Origin: Nematostella vectensis
Lineage: Eukaryota; Cnidaria; Anthozoa; Actiniaria; Edwardsiidae
Assembly: GCF_932526225.1 (NCBI RefSeq)
Contig: NC_064038.1
Coordinates: 10,105,070 to 10,169,069, forward strand
Direction of reading: 5' to 3'
Length of the DNA stretch: 64,000 nt
The notes beneath the pieces are model-generated. The model ran no database searches. It saw only the letters and a list, made by a program, of their open reading frames with translations, and had not been told where the DNA came from. Positions within the stretch are counted from its first letter, which is position 1; each line of letters opens with the position of its first letter. Shown in pieces: positions 24,701 to 34,717 of this stretch. The position numbers and the translations under genes are program-made.

Positions 24701-27700
24701 AAGAATGTCAAGCCGGCTGAAGTCATGGAAAAGGCGGCTAGCCTTACTGGGGTTGCAAAGAAGCCAGTGAAAGCTAATAATGCCACCAAACCGGTTGAAG
24801 TCTTAAAAAAGGCAAATAGCTTTCCCGGAGCTGTAAAGAAGTCAGTAAAGAACTTTCCTGCTAAGGAAGTTGGCAAACCAACGGAACCCCTAAAAAAAAC
24901 GGAAAAACCTCCCGTGGCTGCAAAGAAGCCAGTGAAAGCTAATAATGTCACCAAACCGGTTGAAGTCTTAAAAAAGGCCGATAGTTTTCCCGGAGATGTA
25001 AAGAAGACAGTAAAGAGCATTCCTGCTAAGGAAGTTGGCAAACCAATGAAAGATCTGAAAAAGGCGGAAAGCTTTCCCGGGGCTGCAAAGAAGTCAACAG
25101 AAGCCACTACTAAGAAAACAATTGTGAAGTCAAAAGTCGAAAGCAAGATCAGCAAGGTAAAGATAAAAGCAGTCCAATTTATATAGCAGTGACTACGCCC
25201 ACAGCCCACATTATCACCCATATCTTCAATCTATGAATCTATGTATTATAGGGCACAAAGAAGCTTCCAAAGAAGACCCTGGACAAGACAAATACTAAAG
25301 GTAATGAAGCTCTCTGTGGTGACGTCGTGGTCTTTTGTTCCTTAAACAATAGGGCCTTTGTTCTGGGCAGATAATGAAGGAAGTTAAAACCAGTTTTATT
25401 TGATCCCTCTTATATTACTCTCCTACTACCCTGGATTCTTTGAGTACATTTCCACCTATTTTTGTTACATCCTCTACATTACTAAACTCGAATCTTGAAA
25501 TTTTAAACTTGATCTCCCGTAGAAAGCAGGTGTTAGAATACTTTTCCTTTTTAAAGGTTCTATCAAACCAACAGGCTCCACCATCGCTTTGGCTACTGGC
25601 TCCACGCCTAGTGTAGTTACTGTTGCCGAACAGCCAAGCAAGGTTGATGTAACAGCTGAAAGGCTCGCGGAAGACCATCAGAATCAGGTAAGGCAGCTGA
25701 AATCGCTTTTTATACAAGCATAGCGACATAGAGATTTCATAACTTGTTTCGAACATCTTCCCCTCCAGAGAAAAGATCGCGCATATTATACCCAAATATA
25801 TCTAGCACTCTGGTATTGTGTTATTGTAGGAAGACGGCGTTGGAGTCGCCTGCTTTGTGCAAGGGATCATAAATAGGCCCAAAAAGCTCCTGTGTACGAC
25901 CACACCCCTTTACTCGTGATCTCCAAGCAAAGCCCAAAACTTCTTTAACCATTGAAATGCTAAAATGTTTCTTACAAATTGGTATGGATTCCTTGTAGGA
26001 TGACGCCGACATTGCATCATATGTGGGTAACATCATTAATGCCCAGGCCAGTGCATTGGCAGCAGAGAAGGCTTCTGTGTACGGCCACGCCTCTTCATCC
26101 GTGACCTCCAAGCAAAGTCCAACCAGCAACCAGGTAAATTGCGACATAGAGATATCATATTTTTTTAAAAACTTCGACCATTCTAAAGCAGATATCGGGT
26201 ATATAATACTAAAATGTTTCTTGCACTTTGATATTGATTTCTTCTAGAAATTAAAACCAAAGTGTAAGAAACATTTTAGCATATTCTCATTGACCCTGCT
26301 TTACACAAAAAGAGGGGCGATCATTCGAAATTGCCTCCTTTGTAGAAAGGGTCATTATACCCAGATGGGCATTGATGACGCTATCTACAAAGGAGACAAT
26401 CTCGTAAGGCCAGTTGGCACAACATTACTGCTAATGTTACAGCTACCAGTGTAGTTCGAAAATCAAGGGCTAGCAACCATACAGGAAGGCTCACATATAG
26501 ATTCTCCTATATGTGAGCTTTAATTTGACATAAAGATCGTGGCAATCGGGAAAGCACTGGGATAATTATAGCCGTACGCACGCCGAAGGAGCGAGTTAGT
26601 TATTGTTGTTCTAGTGTCTTTGTAGAACAACGACATGCTTATATGTCGGCAGCTACTGAAATATGCGGGTTTACGCTCGCTCATAAACAAGCGCATCAAA
26701 CAAATCCCCCGAATAAGATTCCCCTATATGTGAGCTTTAATTTAACATAAAGATCGTGGCAATCGAGGGAGCACTGGAATAGTTATAGCTGGACGCACGC
26801 CGAAGGAGCGAGCTCATTATTGTTGTTCTAGTGTCTTGGGTAAAACAATGACATGTTTATATGTCGGCGGCGACTGAAATATGCGGGTTTACGCTCGCTC
26901 ATAAACAAGCGCATCAAATTGTCGCTCATGTTACCGCTAACCACAGACCAAATCATCAAAAGCACATATCGTGTATCACTCATACACTAATATTATCAAG
27001 TAAAAATATCTTTTAGCTACCACTAACTCAATGTCGCGTCGCGGAAAAAGAGTTTAAATTATATTCATAGGCTAAAATATGACATAAGATCGATCTGCCT
27101 TCACAAATACGCTGAGTCACATGATATATTTGAGTTTGAAGTGGCAAACAAGGGACATGAGGCCATAGTCCTATCCTCACTGGCTTCTTTTTCAGCCACG
27201 AAGTCATACTATTCAAATATGTGACGATATTTCGATATTGTATCATTAGCGTAGCAGCCATAGACTTCAAAATCAGCCACCCTTTCCCATATGTAGGGTA
27301 AGTAAGTATAGACACAGATATTCCTATATTTTCCTACGGGCAGACCTCGTCATCGACATTTTCTTCAGGCCCGTACCCAGGATTTTAATTGGGGGGGTGC
27401 GAAATCCGAAAAAAATAACTCTCGAAAAAAACACCACCGAAAAAACAAAAGGATTTTTATGCCCTTGGCAGTATCTCCAAGGGACGTTTATTGTCGGATC
27501 TGGCTACAAAAATTCTGTCTTATGGATTGATGACATGCCAGAGTGATGTAGCTTATGTTTTATTGTTTCGTCTACGAATAGCATGTCATTGAGAACCAAA
27601 ATTGGACTTCTGGCCGTTGTGGGGGGGTGCGTTCGCACCCCCTGCATCCCCCCCCCCCTGGGTACGGGCCTTCCGACGTCCCACCCCCAAGCTAGCTACA

Positions 27701-28577
27701 GTCTACAGGATGATTACGTATGTCCAATCTTCTTTTGAAGGATTCAGACTCCGAGGCGCTTGATGATATGATCATGGGAATCCTCAACTCTGAAGTTGAG
27801 CTGCTAAAAGCAGAGAAGGCTGCATCATCCAAAAGCCTAATCCCGAAGCCACCAAACAGCCCTAAGCCGCTCAGCCGACGGTCATCAAGCCATGCAAGCC
27901 ACATTGCGGGAAGCCACGAGCAGCTTAGCGGTCAAACATCTAGCGGTAGTGTGGGAAGCCCGAAGTCACTCAGCCAACGATCTAGGGGCAGGGAAGGGAG
28001 TTCGGCATCGAAATCGAATTCGAAATCCTCTCTTAGTTCCATTCCAATCCGGGTCCCAAGACCGCCTTCTTCCCAGAAAACACAAGCCAACACGGCATCA
28101 CAGGCTTCTGTCGACACAGCTTCTCCTCTTCCAAGGAGCCCGAAGCGCTCATCGCCTATTCTGCCACCCATCAACAGGCCAGCTAGTGGCAGGAAATCCA
28201 CCACTTCAGCGTCAAGCGCAAGACCAGTCTCAAGGTGCTCCCTTCCTGGGGTCTCTTCCATCCCAGTACTGCCACCAGTCCAGCGACAGGGCAACAGCAG
28301 CGTCCACAAGGTGTCAGTCTCCCCCTCAGAGTCCAATCCAGCTTCCGCCAGGTCTTCAGTCCATGCCGGATCACCGCTCAGTCCTAGGCCTCCTACGAGC
28401 CCCAAACCATCACAGTGTACATTAAACCGGGCTTTGTCTGCGTCAAGAGTGAGGACAGCATCTGAGGGATCCCTCCTCCCTGGAAGTCCAATGGGATCGT
28501 TGTCCTGCAAGGCAAGCAACTCTTCGCCAAACAGCCGACCAGGCAGCAGGCCATGCTCTAGCCGCAAGACTGGCTGA
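9742..28577 (+). CDS. Predicted N-myristoylated, disordered Ser/Thr/Lys-rich protein
   Basis: Nine exons join without a frame break: 9742-9772, 19957-20003, 21031-21113, 23029-23876, 24144-25156 (or from 24225), 25252-25300, 25557-25687, 25999-26133 and 27741-28577, giving about 1057 residues. The start MGSCPSN fits the N-myristoylation rule (Gly2, Ser6), and Cys4 could be palmitoylated, so membrane anchoring is inferred. The rest is low complexity. Residues of exon 4 are acidic and Ser/Thr-rich. Exon 5 carries repeated blocks of the form AKKPVKANN, KPVEVLKKA, SFPG and PAKEVGKP, which are Lys/Pro-rich. The last exon is Ser/Pro-rich. Exons 25999-26133 and 27741 onward share a module (DDADIAS..AEKAS versus DSDSEALDD..AEKAAS). 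No known domain was recognised and no function is claimed. Intron 1 holds the 9.7-kb minisatellite. A further exon could be missed between 23877 and 24143. Confidence 0.62.
14275..14325 (-). ncRNA. Type I hammerhead ribozyme, copy 1
   Basis: Read on the minus strand, stem I 5' side CCATG (14322-14318) is followed by core CTGACGA (14317-14311). Stem II is GTCC/GGAC with loop TAATAA, and then core GAAA (14296-14293). Stem III is very short, made by the palindrome ACAGCTGT (14293-14286). The cleavage-site C is at 14285, and stem I closes with CATGG (14284-14280) plus one G-U pair. All invariant positions of the CUGANGA...GAAA...UH consensus are present. Self-cleavage is predicted directly 3' of C14285 on the minus strand. 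Confidence 0.9.
14630..14680 (-). ncRNA. Type I hammerhead ribozyme, copy 2
   Basis: Identical core to copy 1, shifted by exactly 355 bp. Core CTGACGA is at 14672-14666, GAAA at 14651-14648, and the cleavage-site C at 14640. Cleavage here and in copy 1 would release a unit-length 355-nt RNA. Confidence 0.9.
14985..15035 (-). ncRNA. Type I hammerhead ribozyme, copy 3
   Basis: The same core, a further 355 bp along, in the partial third unit. The cleavage-site C is at 14995. A fourth, incomplete copy is inverted at about 15065-15085. It begins at GGACGAAAC and lacks the CTGACGA half, so it should be inactive alone. Confidence 0.88.
20004..21030. other. Intron 2 of the MGSC gene
   Basis: No exon seen. 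A GC-rich MITE-like fragment (CAGGGGCGGTGGAAGG with C-runs) lies at about 20043-20275, of the same general kind as other AGGGGCG-type fragments in this window. The rest is AT-rich. Confidence 0.4.
21610..21736. repeat. 22-bp tandem repeat, short array
   Basis: About five copies of the unit TATTGTCTGAGTATCGTTAGCT, with variants CCTAAG and CCTTAG. It is in intron 3 of the MGSC gene and belongs to the same family as the longer array at 22438-22955. Confidence 0.9.
21740..21770. other. Perfect 11-bp hairpin
   Basis: AAATTACCGTC (21740-21750) pairs with GACGGTAATTT (21760-21770) across a 9-base loop. It lies at the point where the short 22-bp array stops. Confidence 0.7.
21775..22283 (+). promoter_or_regulatory. 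Promoter- or LTR-like segment
   Basis: A CCAAT box in reverse (ATTGG at about 21909) and TATATAAAG at about 21926 are followed about 180 bp later by AATAAA (about 22109) and a GC-rich tail ending ACACTACA. TATA, then AATAAA, then a short tail is the order in an LTR of a Gypsy-like retrotransposon. The segment interrupts the 22-bp array. No target-site duplication or coding region was found, so an alternative promoter of the surrounding gene is equally possible. Confidence 0.3.
22438..22955. repeat. 22-bp tandem repeat, long array
   Basis: About 23 copies of the TATTGTCTGAGTATCGTTAGCT family. Units carrying CGTTAG, CCTAAG and CCTTAG alternate, and the first four units repeat the variant order of the short array at 21610. 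It ends about 75 bp before the acceptor of exon 4. Confidence 0.95.
25830..25945 (+). pseudogene. Decayed duplicate of the 25999-26133 exon
   Basis: The block after TTATTGTAG at 25830 is a degraded copy of the following exon and its acceptor. It shares GACG.CG.C, CATCATA, CTCCTGTGTACG.CCAC, CGTGA.CTCCAAGCAAAG and even the intron sequence after it (GCTAAAATGTTTCTT blocks). It carries in-frame stops and deletions and is not used in the open frame. Confidence 0.7.
26330..26400. other. Intronic hairpin
   Basis: ATTGCCTCCTTTGTAGA (26330-26346) pairs with 26384-26400 with one mismatch across about 37 bases. It is in the last intron of the MGSC gene. Confidence 0.6.
26495..26930. repeat. Direct duplication of about 220 bp
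   Basis: Two adjacent diverged copies begin at CTATATGTGAGCTTTAATTT (about 26505 and 26725) and share AAAGATCGTGGCAATCG, CGCACGCCGAAGGAGCGAG and GGTTTACGCTCGCTCATAAA blocks. The ends (GATTC then CCTATATGTG) recur, which suggests a tandem insertion or unit duplication. No gene is visible. Confidence 0.8.
27368..27671. mobile_element. MITE with AGGCCCGTACCCAGG ends
   Basis: About 304 bp bounded by AGGCCCGTACCCAGG at the left and its reverse complement at the right, with long G and C runs inside the ends and no coding capacity. It inserted in the last intron, shortly before the final exon of the MGSC gene. Confidence 0.75.
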
Positions 28578-28604
28578 GCCAGGAAATGGAAGCAAGCGGC
28601 CCAA

Positions 28605-28978
28605 TAAGGTACATAAAGACATGGGGTACATAATAAGGTACATAAAAACATGGGATACATAATAAGGTACATAAAGACATGGGGTACATAATAAGGTACT
28701 TGAAGACATGGGTACACAATAAGGTACACAAAGACATGGGGTACATAATAAGGTACATAAAGACATGGGGTACATAATAAGGTACATAAAGACATGGGGT
28801 ACATAATAAGGTACTTAAAGACATGGGGTACATAATAAGGTACATGAAGACATGGGGTACATAATAAGGTACATAAAGACATGGGGTACATAATAAGGTA
28901 CATAAAGACATGGGATACATAATAAGGTACATAAAGACATGGGATACATAATAAGGTACATAAAGACATGGGGTATAT
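28605..28978. repeat. 29-bp minisatellite after the MGSC stop codon
   Basis: About 13 copies of AAGGTACATAAAGACATGGG followed by GTACATAAT, starting 28 bp past the stop codon at 28577. It produces long meaningless frames on the minus strand (repeating MYLIMYPMSLCTLLC). If transcribed it lies in the 3' UTR. Confidence 0.95.
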
Positions 28979-31250
28979 AAGGGACCAAATCAAACTCCCC
29001 GAAATACATTGTATTGCTCATGCTTGCATCAACGTTCGTTTCACTGGAAGCAAATCAGGTTTAATTCCAATCCGAAATTTTACTTTTTGTGTCTCGAAGA
29101 TCTCAGCACTCTCCTTTCTTCTATACATTTTACCAAATTAGAAATTTTGGGTGATATTTTTTCGTTGAGAAATTATTACCGACATAGCGATAGCGTGAAG
29201 TGAAGTTATGATTTGAAAACCCTTTAGCCAACCAGAGCGCAGAAATCGCTTCAATGATATACAGTCGCATCTTTTTTTTTCTCAACTCGCTCTGTTTCTT
29301 GATATCCCTATTGTAAGGATACATTCTACTACTGAGTATACAGGACTTGTCTCCTGCCTTATGCCTAGCTTAGCTACGCGGCATACGTATATTAAATCAT
29401 AAATAATCAAGAAAATTTACCAAAAATTGGCTCTGTTGTATTGAATGTCTATCTCTGGTTTTGTTGCAGGTGGCATCTGGAAAGGAATAATTTCATAATC
29501 ATTTTAAATAGTAGACTATATGAACAAGCTCTGCACTCTTTGAAAATATTTCAAGAGCTTGTACAAAGTTATTTACCTATACTGATTTTCGACTAAGCAG
29601 GTCTCATCTTCGCAGATTTTTTTGTATTCAATGTTCCGATAGCTTTCTTTTTTTATATATGTAAAGAGCCACTTTCTAGTCAATGCACCACTGATAGACA
29701 AGAAGTTCTACGGAACTGAGCCACATCTCCAGCCACGACTGGCATTTACCCCTGGTTTGTGAAACAGAGCTTTTAGATGTTGCCTTTTACAGGACGCATT
29801 TGCACATAGTTTTTTCGGCGTTTGCCGCATTTTGTGCAAGGCTATGATAGATATTCTTCTTTGGTGTTTGAGGCATTTTAACTTGGTAGATTCAGGTTTC
29901 GGATTCTTTAGTATTCCTGTGGCTCACCAAGGACAGGGTCAATGGAACAGGGGGCGGCCGGGATCAGTCTCCTATCACAAGGGGCTGGTTTCACCATTGA
30001 TCTCTATGGGACGTCAATGAGGCCTTTTAATGTGAAAAAACATTTTCCATCATACAGTTTTTGTTTGCAGAAAAAGGCTAAAAATACGGGGCTAAGGTCT
30101 AGATGGCCTCAAGCTCTACCACTGGACTCAGGATGAGGTGTCAGTGAGATTTATGCTCTTGTACAGCTAAATTTAAACAGCATTGTTAGTATCAATGCGC
30201 ATAATTTATTTTTGTTACATTTATTTTTTATCTTAAGACAAGATCAGCTGCTGAAACCATATCACTTATCACTTAATGGGTTATCCTAAAAGTGATCAGT
30301 GGTAAGGTTTCAGTAGCTGGTTACGCAGGTATCAGTGAGATCACACACCACAATCAAGGATGTCTTACTTTCTGTTGTTTTATTACCCACCCTCTCAACC
30401 TTTTGCCTTTGTCTTTCTTGACTCATGTGGGGTACCACTGAGCTCTAGACCTGGGTCTGTCAAGCAGGGAATGCCTCATGCACCTTTGCGAGTCTATTCA
30501 TTGTAGCACTGTTCCGGATGGGGTGTACATCTAAAACTCTATGGGTAAATAAATTCTGTAACTGGCATCATCGAGAAGTAAAGTGACACTTTCCTGGGGT
30601 GTTTGACGACTGTAGCTTAGGAGGTCGTGAAATGAAGTAGAGTTCAGGTCTGTTTTGGTGTTAGATTTATGGCATTAGTCATAAAGAAAGAATAAGATCC
30701 TCTTGCATTTATTGAATTTTGAATGAATAGAGTGTGAACAAATAAAAAGGAAAAACCCTGGAATGGACATTTAGTCTTTGTGTTCGCAGTAGTGTAATAT
30801 GGGCTATGCAGTCCGCTTATGTATTCATTCTCAACAGGGATATTTTCGAATATTTGTGAAATCCAGGTTTCACTGTACTTTCAATCAAATATTGTTAATC
30901 GCAATTCAAACGTTAAACAAAAAATTCAGTTGTATGAAAAAAATCAGTCATATTTGTGTATGAAAAAAGGGAAAACGTTTTGTAATAGAAGGCTGAAGCA
31001 TCTCTATGACTACGGCAAAGCTGTCAACTCACCTGCATTAGGCGGGTTTCACAAGATTTCAGACCTCATCACAAGCCTAATTTTTGTGAGAGTGTTCATA
31101 CATTATCTGTATTCACCCGCATTTTGGCTCTCTTGTTTTTTGTTTTCTTTTTTAACATATTTACTGTATTTCACCCGATTTCACAAGATGTCTGTCCAAG
31201 TTGGGATGAAAGCTATGCTACGGAAATTTAGGCTAAGTTCAATAAGGCCA
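28979..31250. other. Intergenic or 3' UTR sequence
   Basis: No coding exon was identified. A good acceptor followed by GTGGCATCTGG at 29470 could begin an alternative 3' exon of the MGSC gene. AATAAA signals occur at about 30546 and 30739. The 168-codon frame at 30819-31325 overlaps dispersed repeats and is probably not a gene. Confidence 0.35.
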
Positions 31251-31269
31251 TATTCAACGAAAATCCATG

Positions 31270-31655
31270 CAAATACACAGGCTTACCAACCTTTCAGTCA
31301 GTCTCCAGTTAATCCCAGTAACTAGCTCGAATATTTCCACGATTGATCACCTGTAATTGTCCTATAATTGTCTTATATCCTAGAATAGCCTGCGTAGCGG
31401 CCCAAGTGGAGGGGGACTTGATCCGCTATGCAGGCTAATCCGTTACTAACGCGGAATCCCAATACTGCTCAAACGTAGAAATACCACTTATTCTGAATAA
31501 ATACACATCACAAAGCAATGAGAGTTTATAGTGACCTTTATTCTAGGACATAAGACAATTATAGGACAATTACAGGTGATCAATCGTAAAAATATTCGAG
31601 CTAGTTACTGGGATTGACTGAAGACTGGCTGAGAGGTTGGTAAGCCTGTGGCAAA
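31270..31655. mobile_element. Foldback element, arms about 112 bp
   Basis: 31275-31386 and 31540-31650 are near-perfect inverted copies containing GGTGATCAATC, AATATTCGAGCTAGT and TATAGGACAATTACAG. A 150-bp centre separates them. A further copy of one arm plus part of the centre lies at 56372-56512, so this is a dispersed family. No coding capacity. Confidence 0.75.
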
Positions 31656-33215
31656 TAAAGATGAAACAATTCGCTCACCATTTGCATTTAAAACGCCTCA
31701 TGGATAATACGACGTTGGAACTTAGCTTTAAACAGACTCTGTCATGTCGCCATTTTGTCATCCTAGCAAAGTATCAAGTGTTAATATGCCATAGCTGCCA
31801 TAGAAAACACTTCGCCAATATTTTGTGGTATTGCCGTCTCTGAATTTTAACGGATTTAACCGTTTCATTACTATTTACGCCCTGAGGCGCCTGTAAAACA
31901 TAGGCCCAACTCCAAAACTTCCAAACTACAAATAGAGACAAGCAAACCCAGATCAAGTCACAAATAGATACCTTTATTTCGCTCTGTCAGGTCCCATTTT
32001 ACAGCCATCGGCCACAATAATCAATGCTTAACCCTCCATTAGAAGCGAGTCACCATCTTTAGGCTAAATTGCATGCCTGCACTTGCATCATGGGAGTCGT
32101 GTAACCACCTTTACAGAGAGGCGGGGGAACTCCTTCCCCATAATCATAACAGTTTTTGTATAAGTCTCTTTGCCAAACAAAACATTTCCAGGTCCAAGGA
32201 ACCAAGAATAAGCCTAAAAACAATTTTTGAATGGTTGGGTAGCAAAGATGGTCCACATTGGAAAGTATGAGGCCATTCACTAGAAAATTCCTTTCTCACT
32301 CCGTAAAGCCCAAACAAGGAATTATCCCATTGAATCAACCTCAGCGTGCAAACATCCATAAGCACAGCATTAATTATGCCCAAAAAGACTTCATGATGTC
32401 CTAAGGCACTCTCCAGGTGTGAAAAAGCTGTAACTTTTAAGCAAATTACAAGCAAAACTGTTGTAAGCAACAGGCTTTAGCAGTGCCGTGGCTAGAAAGA
32501 AAGGACACCGCAGTGCATTGTTGGAAACTTCAAGGCATACCGTCTTGGGGGGGAGCTTTCTGTTTTCAGTCTGTTTTTCTTACAATTTTGCTCAAAAGTA
32601 CCCAGGAGTAAAAGGGTTAAGGAAAATACATTGTTTTAGATTCTCCCGTCAAAACTTGGAATTATTCAATCGATTCAATCAAATTCAATTCCCTTTTCAG
32701 AATTTGAAAGTTTATCTATGCTTTCTTTTGGCTAGATTGATAGGTACCCCAATCTCACTGTATGTATGAATAAATTATAGCCATTCACGATAAGTTCACT
32801 TTACTACGAAATAAAATAATACTAGAAGTTTCTAATAGAAAGTGAATGCTCGGAGGACGGGACGAACCTGTTTCAGTACAGGGGTTCTCGAAAAAGACCG
32901 CTGAGCAGCAGGCACTCTGATTGGTGGGATTGGTCACGTTCATTACAGGATGAAGGTCATGCGATGACGCAGCATAAAATCGAGTAAAAAGAATTTGTGC
33001 ATCATCAGTCAACAACCCTGTGAATTTCGACGAACTTTACCTTTTAACACTAAAAAATATTATTCCTCGCGAGAAAATGTGCAGAATAAATCTAAATAGA
33101 TGAACAACCCAAACGATAAAGTAAATATAGCTTGGAATTCGAAGCCAGTTTTTCAAACTTTTTTACTGCGTGCGAGCAGACGTGCAATGGAATGACGCCA
33201 TTAGCGCGCACTGTT
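31656..33215. other. Intergenic spacer before the zinc transporter
   Basis: Short overlapping frames on both strands carry no recognisable domains. No repeat structure stands out. Confidence 0.35.
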
Positions 33216-33218
33216 GCA

Positions 33219-33272
33219 CAGGGGCGTAGCCAGGGGGGTGGCCAAGCCCCCCCCCCCCCTTCTAGCAGCCAA
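33219..33272. repeat. ACAGGGGCGTAGCCAGG repeat, left copy
   Basis: A GC-rich MITE-terminus-like sequence with a C-run, followed by TTCTAGCAGCC. It is an inverted match to 36184-36229 on the far side of the ZIP gene. Confidence 0.75.
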
Positions 33273-33703
33273 ACAGAAACAGATACAGTGATGTCTCGTG
33301 CTCCACTTATCTGCTCTCGAATTCTCCCAAACAAAAAAAACACCCCGGTTTTCAAAACTCAATGAAGGCACAAAGAATATTTTATATATTTCTTAATCGT
33401 AAAACTCTCAAAAATATTCTGACCTGACAGTGGAGTCTTTAATATGGTCTGGGTGAAGTTTCAAGCCATTTGGGCCGGCATACCACTGTGAGCTTGGGAT
33501 ACCTGTGCCATTTCTCGAACATAGGACCCACTCTGATTGGCTAAAATCGAACAATTCCATTGTTTGGTCAGGTCATGCCCAGGCCCCGACTGAAGATCAG
33601 GCCACATACATCTAGACATCACGCGAAGTATGCGAGGAAATCACATTATTGTCACAAGTCTACGAGCCAAGGGCGGCGTTTTCCTTCTAAAATCAACTCC
33701 ACT

Positions 33704-34714
33704 ATGGAAGACCTTGTCGTGAAAATCATCGTCATTATTGGACTATTTTGTATAACTCTAATTTGCGGAATTTTGCCGTATAAGATCGGCCATGGCGGGC
33801 GACGCAGACAACAAGCTCTTTCGCTATGCAATTGTTTCGCTGCCGGTGTATTCTTCGCTACAAGTTTTCTGGACTTGTTACCAATGATCCGCGAAAAGTT
33901 CAAGCAAGCTTTTGCAGAGGCAAATATCACTAGTCCATTCCCTATTCCAGAATTTACTACGTGCTTCGGCTTCTTTGTGGTTTTGATAGTCGAACAAGTT
34001 GTCCATTCGTGTCACAAGAAAGCGAGATTTTTCCATGGACACAGTCATGTCGAAACCACTGCACCGCTTCTCGGAACCCCCCCTCAAAACGGCTACGGCA
34101 ACAAAGAACGCTCCGAGGATTCCTTTACACCGCTGAACGAGAGAGCGCACCAGATCAATTCACAGGAACTAGCCGAAGTTGATTCAACATTAAGAACATA
34201 TATCCTAGTGGTTGCCCTTTCTTTGCATTCCATTTTCGAGGGGCTAGCTTTAGGGCTGTTAGTTGAGGTCGATCGCTTAGTGCAAATCGCTGCAGCAGTA
34301 GTCATTCATAAAAGTATTATCGCATTTTCTATGGGAGTTAGTATGGTGAAACACGATATGCCGTTACGAGTGATTGTAAATGCATCATTTTTGTTTTCTG
34401 CTATGGGGCCATTGGGTATTGGCATAGGTATCGCTGTGTTAAAGGAATCTACTCATTTTTCAAGCAATCTCTCTTCTGCCATATTACAAGGCATTGCGAA
34501 TGGGACTTTTATATACGTGACATTTTTCGAGATCCTGCAAAATGAACTGAAAGGCCACGGCAAAAAGTTGCTGAAGTTGCTGTTTATGGTGATTGGATTT
34601 TCAGTCGTCTGCGGATTACTGTACTTCGCTAACTACATGGAGCGCAAACCACATCCTGTACTCCCTCACACCACAGTTGCTACAAATGGCTTAGGTTATA
34701 TACCTTACTTCTGA
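33704..34714 (+). CDS. ZIP family zinc transporter (SLC39-like), intronless
   Basis: A single uninterrupted frame encodes 336 residues from the ATG at 33704. The frame stays open upstream to 33560, but those 48 residues are basic and unlike ZIP proteins, whereas MEDLVVKIIVIIGLF begins directly with a membrane helix. About eight hydrophobic segments are visible. The ZIP signature HSIFEGLALG is at 175-184 in transmembrane segment 4, and HKSIIAFSMG at 202-211 in segment 5; their His and Glu residues form the metal site. The variable cytoplasmic loop between segments 3 and 4 (about 102-165) has a short His-rich patch (HGHSH, 111-115). This fits subfamily II (ZIP1/2/3), which imports Zn2+ into the cytosol. 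The lack of introns could mean a retrocopy that stayed intact. Confidence 0.92.
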   Translation: MEDLVVKIIVIIGLFCITLICGILPYKIGHGGRRRQQALSLCNCFAAGVFFATSFLDLLPMIREKFKQAFAEANITSPFPIPEFTTCFGFFVVLIVEQVVHSCHKKARFFHGHSHVETTAPLLGTPPQNGYGNKERSEDSFTPLNERAHQINSQELAEVDSTLRTYILVVALSLHSIFEGLALGLLVEVDRLVQIAAAVVIHKSIIAFSMGVSMVKHDMPLRVIVNASFLFSAMGPLGIGIGIAVLKESTHFSSNLSSAILQGIANGTFIYVTFFEILQNELKGHGKKLLKLLFMVIGFSVVCGLLYFANYMERKPHPVLPHTTVATNGLGYIPYF

Positions 34715-34717
34715 TTT

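Noticed and set aside
27932-29021. Long minus-strand frames repeating MYLIMYPMSLCTLLC
   Set aside because: They are translations of the 29-bp minisatellite and the shadow of the last MGSC exon.
30819-31325. 168-codon frame with hydrophobic segments
   Set aside because: It overlaps two dispersed repeat families and has no recognisable domain or promoter.
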